Assembly: GCA_015501075.1 (NCBI GenBank)
Contig: JADNYJ010000012.1
Location: 62,001 to 126,000 of the forward strand
Source of the DNA: Gymnopilus junonius
Taxonomy: Eukaryota; Basidiomycota; Agaricomycetes; Agaricales; Galerinaceae
DNA: 64,000 bases
Direction of reading: 5' to 3'
Position 1 is the stretch's first letter. The number at the start of each line of letters is the position of its first letter. This document shows, piece by piece, positions 50,920 to 61,900 of the stretch. A model generated the notes under the pieces. The model saw nothing but the letters and a program-made list of their open reading frames with translations. It did not search any database and was not told the DNA's origin. A program made the position numbers and the translations under genes.

Positions 50920-52105
50920 TCACAAGCAGGCATGCAAGGTGTCGAACGAGAGCTTTGTGAGGTCGTGCATGGCCTACAGATGATTGAATAAAAATATTCT
51001 CAGTGTCCCTGATTCACGAACCATCATTGGGGACTTACGAAGTGGTTAGCGCCCGGCATGCTCTGAATCTTGATGGGCAAGCCGGTTTTCTCTGCCTCTG
51101 CTTCCAACTGCCAAGCGGCCCAAACTACAGTGTATGTGCTTTCCTCTCCGTATATTATATTGAAGGGAGTATTGCCCCAAGCCTCGCGAACACCTAGGTT
51201 AAAAAGTGCAAGCTCCTTGACGCTCTTTACAACGGATTGGAAGTGGTTATCGACGACGTGAGTATCGCCGTTGGGCCTGCAGTCAGGTCAACCTTGGTTA
51301 GGAACTCTTCGAAAGTAATATCACTGAAGGTCGGTGGCTTTATGGGTGTTGTCGTCTTGTAAATAAACGTGTAGCAATCTTTCCTGTCGATTTCTGGGTG
51401 AGGAAAATATTGAACGATCCACTCTCCGAATGCTTGTCCTCTTTGCTCTAGAGTAAGTGTCTCATCTAAGAGTGGGACCCAATCTCCAGAAGGCGGAGGT
51501 GGGATTCCAAATGCGGCTGAAGGAGGATCTTTCGTGTAATCCGTCAGGAATTATTTTCGTCCAAAAGAATTGCAAAGATATACCCCATAAAACAATTGAC
51601 TTGACGGTCTGAACAAGACGAACCTTCACATCATCGGCAACGGTGGTAATACCATATACCGTGCTACTGAGGAACGCTGCGCCAAGTGACCATCCAACGA
51701 GGATAACCTTCTCCAAATTATGCTCCTTGATGATGCTATTTATAAACAAGAGGAGGTACTCTCCCTGCTTTAGAAAGGCCCTCTTGATGTCTTCAGTGGA
51801 ATTTTCAGGTCCGAAAGAATGGGTCTCCTCCGGTGTGTATGGCGTGGATCCAGGATACAGGCGACGGTTCGGGAGGATAATGCGGTAGCCAAAAGAGTTT
51901 GCTTGCTCAAGCATGCGACTGAAAGTACCTGAACACGCCGCGTTATCTCACAGATAAATAGAAACCTGCGCTACAACGCTTACCGCTGTGAAACGTGAGG
52001 CCATGGATGACGATAATTGTATAATAATCATCACGCTTTGCAGAAGGTGCACCACTGTCGTGGTATACGAATTCGATGTTGTCGGTGATCTTTGTCTTCT
52101 GTATT
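50920..52105 (-). CDS. Alpha/beta hydrolase 2 (ATA where its paralogue has ATG; one frame slip)
   Basis: Paralogue of the hydrolase at 34965-36153, same strand and exon layout. The first coding exon reads IQKTKITDNIEFVYHDSG: the codon aligning with the paralogue's initiator is ATA (52105-52103), preceded directly by an in-frame TAA, so no upstream start is available. Then VIHGLTFHSG; nucleophile elbow VGWSLGAAF near 51690; DWVPLLDETL near 51470; a His in MPGANHF near 51045; and an ending MHDLTKLSFDTLHACL at 50920. At 51271-51272 a TT (plus strand) replaces the paralogue's TTT and shifts the frame. If the next in-frame Met (MLEQAN, 51914) were used, the oxyanion strand would be lost. The gene may be decaying, or it contains base errors. 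Confidence 0.72.
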
Positions 52106-54025
52106 TATCTGCGTCACAGGTGTTGAATTATCTGGTGCTTGGTTTTCATAATTCGATATGACTTATATACCTCTCAGAGGGCCATTCCCTAAAGGGATTC
52201 TACAGGTACTCTAGAAAAATTATGGCCATCAGCAAGTTCGCAATTTCCTTGTTCGCTTTTGGCTCTTTCTGGCTTGTTGATCGGGTTAAATCAAGAGAAA
52301 TTTCTTATGAACCAAGTTATGACGGTTCAGCTTGGGATGGGTGTGAAGCTTACAGCAAGCACTCCAATACAGTCTTTCATACATTTGACGAGAGGACCTG
52401 CAATCCTCGAATGTGTTGCTGTATTCATATTCCTTGCACTGTGACTCTTCTATGCGGCTGCCACGGATATATCCATCCGAATTCCAATCCAGTGTGAGTC
52501 ATAATTGATTGCTTGCGCCAACAAATTTTTATCATGCTACAAGTTACATAGCCCTGTGCGACGGACTTCTTTTTATTTACCACCTTTGGACGCTTGTGAG
52601 TGTGTTTGAAAGGGAGAACCCCTTTGGAACTCTTGAAGACCTACAGAGATAGTAAATTAGCAAAGTTTGAACAAATAAAGATGGTCCAAGTTTTAGGGGG
52701 TAATAACCGGAAAGTGGGAAGAAATTTCGGAGCTGATCAAAGCAGTCTGCCGGGTAGTATACGTATGCTCCGGGGGTTGAATTTGGCAGAGCGCTCCGGG
52801 ATTGCTTGCACTAACCGTGATACCCAACAGGCCTTAATGGACCATCTGCTCAAATCATCATCACCATCTCACAAATTTCTGAAATGATCACCGATCTGGG
52901 TCGCTTTTCTGAAAAGGGACGTGGATTGTTGAACTTTTTACTTTGGTGCTTTTTCACGCTTGCACAAGTCTCAAAAGTAAACCGTGAAACTTCTGATGTG
53001 GTACGGTCTTCTTTGCCAAGCTTGTCTTCTGATGGATCGGGATTTATGGCTTTGCATTCGGATTGAAACAATATGGCGCCGTCGATGCATGCAACGACGC
53101 AGCGCGCGTGTCAGGGTCATTTGATCGTTCAGGCACTTTACTCTCTGGGACTTGAAGTAGCCTGTACTCCGACCACCTCCGAAATCCGATCCCTTTTCCT
53201 TATAACGCGGTATGTAGGAAGAATAATGGCTGTAAAGAAGATATAAATAAATCATACACAGTGGGTGTAGATACGGCGTCTAACTGGCATGCCGTAATTG
53301 TTGAGATTCTAGAAGGGGATTAGATGAAGGTCCAAACAACCTGCAGTTTTAAACTTACTTATAATTATCTTCGGTTAAAATGTGCTATGGAGAAGCAAGA
53401 ACATTTAAGAATTACGAGATGAGATAAGCTTCATACCAGCATGTTTTCAAACTCGTATGCAAATCCAAGGGAAAAGTTCAATTAAACTTGTAGTAACTGA
53501 TGGATTTACATATACATTCAGACAATGTACAGAAACCGATGACATTTAGGTTCACATGAACAACTTGGAATATTTTCTTGTACTAGCGGCTTTGGACAGT
53601 GACTTCATTGGTGCTATCATGCTGCTTCTTTCTCTGCTTCAAAGCCTAAAAGCGTTGCCGTACTCGGGTCTTCGCTTGGAGTGGGTATTCAATAAACACA
53701 TTCGGCAATGCTTCAAGTCAAGCATAGAATCAGAAGAATGTAAAAACGAGCATACTGAATATATATTGGTCCATGTTGGGTCCATGTATGAGAGAATCTG
53801 AGACCTTCTTGGTCACGGATCGCACTTTGAGTGCTGGATTATTGGTTGATGATTGCTCTTTTTCGAGCTCGAGGGGTCCAAAGTCGCGATGGTGCAGTTT
53901 AAGTGAAGAAGGGCGACGGTGTCATACACAATATTGACTTCTAAAGCGCTCACATGTTTGTAGAAGCTAAGTTTACGGGTATTATCCTTTCTACGGTATC
54001 CAGTACTTTACATTTTCAGTGGTCC
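52106..54025. other. Intergenic region with one candidate small gene (1.9 kb)
   Basis: Apart from the candidate Cys-rich gene at 52222-52609, no supported gene is present. ORFs at 52600-52887, 52884-53066 and 53556-53801 have no domains or splice context. A TATATA at 52164-52169 lies about midway between the ATA of hydrolase 2 and the start of the Cys-rich ORF. Confidence 0.5.
52222..52609 (+). CDS. Candidate small secreted cysteine-rich protein
   Basis: ATG at 52222 starts a signal-peptide-like N-terminus (MAISKFAISLFAFGSFWLV). The mature part carries eight Cys in exon 1, including CCC and CGC clusters. A consensus GTGAGT donor at 52494 overlaps the ORF's own TGA, and a CATAG acceptor at 52551 joins an exon that adds PVRRTSFYLPPLDACECV and two more Cys. 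The spliced product is 109 residues with 10 Cys. A TATATA box lies 53 bp upstream of the ATG. I recognise no family; effector-like or matrix roles are guesses. It may be a chance ORF, but signal peptide, even Cys count, TATA box and clean intron together favour a gene. Confidence 0.42.
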
Positions 54026-55305
54026 TCAGACCAGAGTATTCTCGATATCAAATTTGAACTCAATAGACTCGCTCTTACTAAGCCTTGCAAACTGCGTCTC
54101 GGGCAACTTCCTCAAAGCCTCGTCCAACGTCTGACCTTGCCTTCCGAAACTAGCAATCTCTATAGTCAGGGAAACTTTTTTCAACGATGGCCAACCCGAT
54201 TTCGTGAGGACTTCGTCCAGCTTGCCCCAGTCATCTCCTGTTCGGCAGTCCGAATCGGTTTGGACGAGGACGAAGATGTCGAGAGTCTCGAGGACATTCT
54301 TCTCGTTTTGACGGATATCTTCGAGCTGCGCAGGGATGCCACCTAGGGGATCGATGTCAACATCGTCGATGTGGAGGCCCACACGGACGTGCTTCAGGGT
54401 TTGTATGGATGGCCGGAGCAGATCAGCTAGAGTGGGGATGATAAACTCTGGTTCCCAATCTAAAGCAAAGAGAGAAATTTCATGAGATAAAGTCTGACAG
54501 CGAGGAAGAAAAAAATCTACTTACAAGTGACGTCGACATTAGAAAGAGTTGAACAACGCTTGGACAACTCTTGCACAGCCGGAATGTCTTCGAGTCTTTC
54601 GATCTGAAGGGAGAGCTTTGCAAGCGAGCTGAAGTCAAATACAGGTCGCCCATCAGGTCGTAATGATTTGCAGACACTAGAGATTACAGTGAAATCTCTT
54701 ATGCCCGATGCCCACTCATCCAGCTGGACGGGTTGATCTGGAAGAGGACCAGAAAACGGCTCATCGGTCTTGTCTATACCGGTGGTGTGGTTTCCGATCG
54801 ACAATTTCTTGAGGTTTGTACAAGGTATGAAATCTGAGGCAACAAGTCTGTCGACTGAAAACATTTTGAAGGAAGTGAGAGTTGGGAGATGAAGAAGGTG
54901 GAGTAGAGCCGGTCGGAGAGGATTGTTGCTCCAGTCGAGTTTCTTCCTCGAAAAGCTCTCAAAGTGATAAACTGAGAGAGATTGAAGTTTAGTAAGTCGT
55001 TGCAGGCAGTCTTGTACTGATGAGCTCGTAAAGTCCTCGGTCTTGATGTTATAATTCAAGTGGCGAATGTAACCAGCCAACTCTGGAGCCTCGGAGAGGA
55101 GGCCTTCGAGGGAACTAGTGGAGTGCGAATTTGCATCATTGGTATTCAGAGCAACGGAAGAAAAGATATGCTTTCGAGCTACAGGCACAAATGCTTTGCA
55201 GGCCAACGAACATGCTTTGAGGGATGAAAGATCCTTGTCATCCTGAGCAAGGATATCGATGACAGCTTCTTCGATTTCGAGGGGAATGGTGAGGGTGGAA
55301 GACAT
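54026..55305 (-). CDS. F-box-like protein of the expanded basidiomycete family
   Basis: ATG at 55305 (MSSTLTIPLEIEEAVIDILA). The first 50 residues form an F-box-like helix set with PLEIEEAVIDIL and LKACSLACKAFVPVARKHIF, which in the family would bind Skp1 for ubiquitin ligation. The rest is a leucine-patterned, LRR-like region (LQSLSVYHFE, LPTLTSFKMFS, CTNLKKLSIG, SLAKLSLQIE). One intron at about 54463-54523 (GTAAGT donor) precedes the final exon, which ends ESIEFKFDIENTLV at 54026. Frame continuous. Targets are unknown; such genes are numerous and divergent in Agaricomycetes. Confidence 0.8.
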
Positions 55306-55560
55306 TTTTCCGTGCAGGACGTTTGGTGGTCGAAAGGAAACAGGAATACGAAAGAGTGGCCCCAAAATTTCAGCGTTTTATCTGTTGATGTGGAAGGAAT
55401 AAAGGCGATGAAGCCAACAACAGCCAACAATAGACCGCAGTGGTGCCTCAGCACGGACCGCTCTGCCGTAATGTATCACCTGATCAAATTGGTACATAAG
55501 CAACACAGCATAGTGAAGCTGTGCTGCTCCGACGTTTAACTTACTTTCTCCAATTCTATT

Positions 55561-56574
55561 ATGGGGGAAGTCGTCAACGTTCTTGTGGCTTTCGCCGTCA
55601 TTGTCTTTTTGTTTCGATGGGCGACCTCAAGTATGTCTTTTTCAACGGACAGTCTCTTAAATGTATTTTAATCCAGCCACCACAGGTAATGATTCATCAG
55701 AGCAGCGAAGTGCAGCGGATACACTTGGCTTCAGACCGAAGAATGTCACTCAAGAAATGGTGAGCTCATCAGCTTGCCGACCATCCCTTCTGTGTCGATT
55801 TATTATGGAGACCATGCAACCTTATTTCCATATTTCATCCTTGGGATCCCGCATCGAAATGAACGAACTGATCCATCTTTCTGAACTAACAGGTCGATAC
55901 AATATCTCATATGTTCCCTGATATTCCAGCGTGCGTGTCTTTTTATATATACATGTTTACGTTACGCTCATTTCGAATCATTACCCCTTCGCCTTTGTCT
56001 CGTGCTCCTCTTCACGTTTTTCATCGAATTATTCTGCCGACATTTAGCGACAACATTCGCTACGATCTCCTGCGGACAGGCAACGTGGAGTTGACGACAA
56101 ATAAAATTTTAGAACGCGGCTTCCTCGAAGCTGTCTGTATTTCTTTGAGTACCCGACCCCATTGCATCACTAACCCGAGTACATTTCCCTTCCAGCCACC
56201 ACCTGCATACCACACATTGTACCCCAGAACACCGATACCTGCATCCACACCTGCTGCACCCGGTGCAGCCCGAACACCGACGTCAGCGACCCCAAAGAAG
56301 CTCAAGGAGACCCTGATCTCACGGTATGGTCTACAAGACCGGCTACAAACCGTGGAGGCTATCAAGGAAGAGGAGCTTGGTGGGAAAGCAGTATGGGAAG
56401 ATAGTGCAGAGAAGAGAGAGGCTAGCTTGAAGGAAAGGAAAGCGAGGATGATTCTGGCTGCCAGACAGTGAGCATTTCTTCCTTTATTTTTTGTTTTGAG
56501 TAACGATATCATGCCCTCCTAGGCGTTTACTCGCTCAGCAGCAGAATGATGTGGAGAAGACTAAGTCGGATTAA
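55561..56574 (+). CDS. cue1: CUE-domain ER membrane protein, Cue1-like
   Basis: ERAD component that by family recruits and activates the ubiquitin-conjugating enzyme Ubc7 at the ER. ATG at 55561 gives an N-terminal membrane anchor (GEVVNVLVAFAVIVFLFRWA). A CUE domain follows, assembled over three introns: QEM, then VDTISHMFPDIPA, DNIRYDLLRTGNVELTTNKI, LERGFLEA. The MFP and LL dileucine-type ubiquitin-contact motifs are present. A Pro/Thr-rich linker leads to a basic C-terminal helix (KEERKARMIL-like; actual LKERKARMILAARQRLLAQQ) resembling a Ubc7-binding region. Stop at 56574. Six short introns. Frame intact. Confidence 0.88.
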
Positions 56575-57078
56575 TGTATTATCTTTTCTTATTTTTTCTG
56601 CTAATATTCAATAATGCAACCCCCATTGTACCCTTTATCATCGACACGAGAGAAGCACACCGCCTCCGGGCAAGCAAGTTGGCTTGCAGTGATGTTATCC
56701 ACTGACATTTTTGTGTAGTCTATGGCGTTCAATCAACTCTTAACTGTACGTATTTAATTGCACAGGCATTCATTGTCTGACACTTGATTTAGGTTTGAGC
56801 TTTTCTTCAAGCCTGTTACCCTCCAATCATGCCCTTTCCCCATCAGCTCGTCCTGTCACATAAGCTTACCTTGACTCTAAACATTCTTTTCGCCAGCTGT
56901 AGTTATCCGCTGGGAAAGGTATGTTGCCGTGATCATGGACAACTTGCTGCAGCACAACTTTCTATTACCTAAGCGTTCTTCGGTGACCACACCCTCTCAG
57001 CAGCCTTAGCAGTGCCTCAGCCTATTTTTCTTCACCTCCATTGTATACGCCGTCCCCACTGTTCGCTTTGGTCAGAGT
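56575..57078. other. Intergenic region between CUE1-like and lactonase genes (0.5 kb)
   Basis: Contains the 3' flank of the first gene and, from about 57010, a CT-rich stretch typical of a fungal 5' UTR before the lactonase start. No gene is seen. Confidence 0.5.
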
Positions 57079-58418
57079 ATGGTTTCTTTCAAGATACTCG
57101 CCGGAGGTTATGACGCTTTTATCGCGACATACCTGTTCAATTCGGCGACCTCGTCTCTAATCCTCCAGAGCAAATCGCCCACGGGAAGCAGCCCCTCCTG
57201 GATCAGCTTGAGCCTCACCAATAGGAGTATACTTTAGTTGGTATTTCTTACTGGGCGTGTCTGTTTTTTTTTGCAACCACTTATTGGCTTTCTTTTTACT
57301 TTTCAGTGCCGTCAACCAAGTAACCGGACAGGGTGCCGTGCAATCCTTTGCCATCGAGCCCAACGGCGATCTCACACCCGCCATTGATACTGTCTCTTCA
57401 GGAGGGAGCAGACCCGCATTCGTCACCGCCCTCTCAACAGGTCCGGTCGCTGTAGTGAATTATGCCTCCGGAAGTGGACGTATTATACCAACGACCGCTC
57501 ATGGTGCCAAGTTCAACCCGTTAGCCAATGTGATCACATTTCCGAAGCCGCAAGGAGGGAAGTCTCACCCGCATATGGTGTTGGAGGTGCAAGGCTCGGA
57601 TGAGATTTTGATTCCGGATTTGGTGCGTTTTAAGGTTGCTTATGGTCAAGTTCTAGTGTAGTAATGCACCCCTGTAGGGAGGAGATACTATTTGGCGTTT
57701 AAATCCGGAGACTGATAGCGGGGAATATAGCATTCATGGTTCTATCCCTCAACCTCAAAGTAGTGGGCCTAGACACATCGCTATTCACAGTAAGTCTATC
57801 GATCATACCAATGGCCATTCTTTTGCTTGACTCTTTAACGCTGCAGACAATCGCTTATTTACACTTCACGAACTATCATCAACTCTATCTGTACAAACTT
57901 TCCCCGAAGATCCAAACAGCTCCTCAATGACCTTTGCTGTCGTATCCACTACACCTCCAAACCCACCAGATGATGCCGTATGGGCTGCAGCAGAGATCCT
58001 CATCCCTCCTTCATCTCCAAAATTCCCCAGGTCATATATCTACGTCTCAAATCGGAACACAGGAAAACAAATCACTGAGGGAGATACTATTGCGATTTTC
58101 GAACACGTCAATGCAGGCCAACCTGATGAAGGTCTGGAGCTAGTGAAACACGTCTATACCGGCTTGGATCAGATTCGGGCTATGGAGTTTGGGAACGCGG
58201 AGCAGGGAGGGGATGAGTTCCTTGTCGCAGCGGGATACATTGAAATGGGAGGGGTTATCGTTTTTCGCCGAACTGAAGAGGGTCGAGATCTCGAGATTTT
58301 GGCACGGACCTTGAGGTACCAACTCGGACGAGCTTTGTCTGGCTTTAACGGATTCATACACGTCATAACAGGAGCTCCCAGAAAGGGCATTTACAGCTAC
58401 CTATCACATTCCCGATGA
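57079..58418 (+). CDS. Lactonase-family seven-bladed beta-propeller protein
   Basis: Resembles the 6-phosphogluconolactonase / 3-carboxymuconate lactonizing enzyme propeller family, cytosolic; the natural substrate is uncertain. ATG at 57079 (MVSFKILAGGYDAFIATYLF). Blade-like motifs: SIL/YAVNQVTGQGAVQSFAIE, GKSHPHMVLEVQGSDEILIPD near 57560, DPNSSSMTFAVVS near 57930, YIYVSNRNTG near 58040 and IRAMEFGN near 58175. Three introns. After EILAR (58300) the annotated frame runs to 58418 with an atypical tail. A frame one base away instead encodes DLEVPTRTSFVWL and stops at 58348, which is the family's usual C-terminus. One base is therefore probably missing near 58304, and the true end is likely 58348. 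Confidence 0.82.
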
Positions 58419-58973
58419 TGGATTCAAATTCACAATTATATAAAACCTATGGATGTTTTGTCCAAGCCGCGTGTAAAGAAACAAAAGAAAAATAATGTAT
58501 GTATATGTTGTATCTAACCTGGAAACGTGAGTATATTTATGCAGGAAATAGAAGGAAAGAATGGGAACAAAAAATAAAAAAGTTCCAGGAAAGGTCGGAG
58601 ATGTATATACTGGAAAGGAATAAGAGAAAATAAGCATATTATACTAAAAGAAACGAAGGCGGGATGAAAATGAACGTGAATGATGTGGGGGATGAATGTA
58701 CGCTGCAAGGGTCGGAGGTGTTGTGGATAAAGATAAAGATGACACGGGTAACTTGGATGAACAATGGGGTACCATTCACCCTTTTACTATAAAGTAGAAA
58801 AAATATATTCAACATGGAGAATCGATGAAGGGGCCGGAAACCAGATTGAATTCCTTGCTTGGGTTGTGATGCGCTTGATGATGGTTTAAATGAAAACAAA
58901 TGGAGGGAGATCCGGAAAGTCGAAATGCAGGAAAATGATATGGAGATGGAAACGATAAAACCGAGGCCATGTC
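58419..58973. other. Convergent AT-rich intergenic region (0.55 kb)
   Basis: Lies between the 3' ends of the lactonase (+) and the coiled-coil gene (-). It is A/T-rich with presumed polyadenylation sequence for both. No gene is seen. Confidence 0.55.
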
Positions 58974-61900
58974 CTATTGAGCTTCTTGAGGCGACGAGAT
59001 ATCAGCAGCTGTCGCTGGGGTTTCATGGAATGAAGAGTCGGGCTCAGCCACAGGAATTGATGGTTCTGAAGTTTCCTTGCGTGGCGTGTCATCTGTCGAG
59101 GTCGAAGAGTCATAGAGAACCTCCGCAACCTCCGGATGACCTGGTGCAGATTTTTCTTCAGCAGGTTGTTCGGGCCCCACAGTCGGCACTGCTTCTGTAA
59201 CTAAATCAACCTCAGCCTCAACCTCAACGGCCACCTCTTCCTTTACTTCTTCATTCTTCTTCACGCCGGAAGCCTTAGGAACATTCTCTTGAGGGACTGG
59301 CGATATCGACATGGACCGTGATACCGACGCTGAAGCAGACACGGACGAGCTCGAGGGCGTTGACCCACCAACACTGCTGTTGCTTCCACCACCATTAACA
59401 GCCACCATATTGCCTCGAAACTGATATTTCACGTTCCCCAAATCAGATAGAGAGGGAAAAGTGAATTCTGTAAGCGCTCGGGCTTCTCGTCGCGTTTGTC
59501 GTTCTCCGCGTTCTCAGCCTCGCCGCGCAATTTACCCCTCTTTAAAGACGAACGCACACCTAGACTCGCGGGTCGCTTGAATATCGCGTCGGCGACAATT
59601 TCATTGAAACATCGTCGCTGCACCCTTCGTCATCACCAGAGTCCCGCGCATGTCCATTCACTTCCGCATCTGCGCCTTCCTCCCCAGCAGCACTTTTCTC
59701 ACCCTCTATCCCACCACCAATCCACCCATCCCCAGCATCCCCCCACGTACTTCGTCCCCTCCCTAGCCTGGTCCTCCTCTTCTTCCCACCGCCAGGACTA
59801 GGCGAAGCGTTCAAATCAGGTGAAAGCGATCCAGGACTCGAAGCGCTACTCGGCCCACTCCCCGACATCGAGAGGGTGCCCATCGACATACTCAACAGCG
59901 AACTCGCAGCCGACGAAGTCGAAGTGGAATTCGAATTCGAAGAGGATGACGACGCAGAATTCGTAACAGCAGCGGCGGTCGCTGCTGCCTGCATCTGCTG
60001 CATCTGCGCTTGTGCAGCCACTGCGGCCGCATAGGCGGGGTATTGATGCATCTGGTGAGGGGACATCACGGGAGGGCTGAACATGCCCGAAAACATGTTC
60101 ATGCTCATATTAGGCGTATGAGGCGCAGAAGGCGAGCCACCCGCAGCCTGTTGGAACTGCTGCTGCATCTGCTGAGCCTGTAACATCAGCGCCTGCGCTG
60201 GGTGTGTGTGCGGAGTGTGTGTAGGAAGGTGAGGAGAGAAGGGTGCGTGGGGGTGTCCAGGGAGATGGGGATAACCATGAGGTGGAGGTGGGGGAGGTAT
60301 CGCATAAGGGAAGAAGGGAGCAGGTGTAGGCGAGCCAGGATGCATGCCCATCATAGGCAGGTGTGGGGGTGGTGTGCCCACGGCCCTAGCAGCTGAAGAG
60401 GGCATCCCATTCATTTGAGCGGTGGCCATCTGCTGCTGGATGTGTAATGGAGGAAGAACTGGAGGTACAGTAGTCGTCGTCGGCTGCTGCGTCTGTGTGG
60501 GCGTTTGCTGTTGTGGACTCTGATTCTGAGTAGTCTGTCCCTGAGCCTGGGAAGAACCACCCGGTGTCACAATAGGCGAAGCCATCGACGTAGACGACGG
60601 CGACGCAAAAGAAGCGTCGAGTGGGGTAGAAGGCACAGAAGCAGGCGCCCCTAACCCTGTATTGCATGGTAATTTGGGAAGCATTGACATTCGGGGCTGA
60701 AGACGTCGATGACGGAGTGGACCCTGCATTAGCCCCACCAGGGTTAGCGGCTCCGCTAGTGGGCGGCTGTGGGTACATAGGCGCGGGTGGTGGTTGTAGT
60801 CCTTGTTGTTGTAGCTGGAGTAGTTGCTGCTGATGCAGTTGAGCATACTGCTGATACTGCTGCTGCAACACTTGGGGATTCACATGGGGCGCCATGCTGG
60901 AAAGCAAGAACGCGTAGGTCTGCACTTGGTGCATTAGATGTCTTATATGCGTTTGGAGCTAGATGGACATCGAGATTAGCCTCTTGGATACAACAGAGAA
61001 GAATGAAAGAGAGGAGTAAGAGAAAGAAAGAAGACGTCAAAGAAAAATAGAAATAAAGCTTAAAGCTCTAAACCGAACAAGACCAAATCCAAAGCCTCTG
61101 CGAACCAACCATCTATCGCCCACTTCATCTAAACTCAGGCTCAACTTGCGCGGAACAGGCGAGAAAAAGGTAAACGCAAATGCAAAAACGACCAAGCTAA
61201 AGCCAAAAGCAAACCCAAACCCAAACCCAAAAACGAAATCAAAGCAAAAAAAGGTATCACCCACCTCACTCTCTGCCTCCTCCAATTCACATTCTCCCAC
61301 CTCAACGCCTCCATCTCCTTCCCAACCCTCTCCATCTCCGATTTTTCTTCTCCTCCCTCAACCTCGCAGCCTCCAACGCGCCCCTCAGCGAAGCGAGCTG
61401 GGTCTGCGTCGACAGTGCGGGCATGCTTGAATTGGTGTTGGAGTGGTTCAAGTTGGCGTGGCTCGAACTGCTGCTCCCTGCTGGGGCAGAGAAGGACGCG
61501 GTGGTGGGTGACATGAGGGGAGGCGGTGTGCTGGTGTTGGAACTTCGAGAAGGTGTACCTGGTCGTCGGGGTGTTGGAGCACGTCGGGTACTGCTGATAT
61601 CAGATCGAAGACGACTCGAACCGCTGCATCAAATCGCTCTATCATTTTTTCAAGGCAGGTTAAATAAATAAAATAAAAACATACCTGTCACAGGCGTAGG
61701 ATTCAAAGTGGGGAATGTAAACGTTTCTTCTTCCTCTCTCTTCTCGTTGCCATCTTCTTTGTGTTCATCGACTCCAACTAGAGGAGACGATCTTCCGGTA
61801 GCGGAAGTTATACTGGCCGACACAGAAGACGACAAGGTCGAACTAGACGCCGACGCAGCAGCAGCAGCAGCGAAACTCGTCTTGGTGGGCGAGTACAATA

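Noticed and set aside
39555..52105. A secondary-metabolite cluster of aminotransferase, two hydrolases, reductases and an acetyltransferase
   Set aside because: No core synthase, P450, transporter or regulator, and housekeeping genes (eIF3L, tRNA, SNARE) are interspersed.
61205..61232. Three AAACCC repeats resembling an interstitial telomere
   Set aside because: Too short, differs from the fungal TTAGGG unit, and lies in a simple-sequence intron of the coiled-coil gene.
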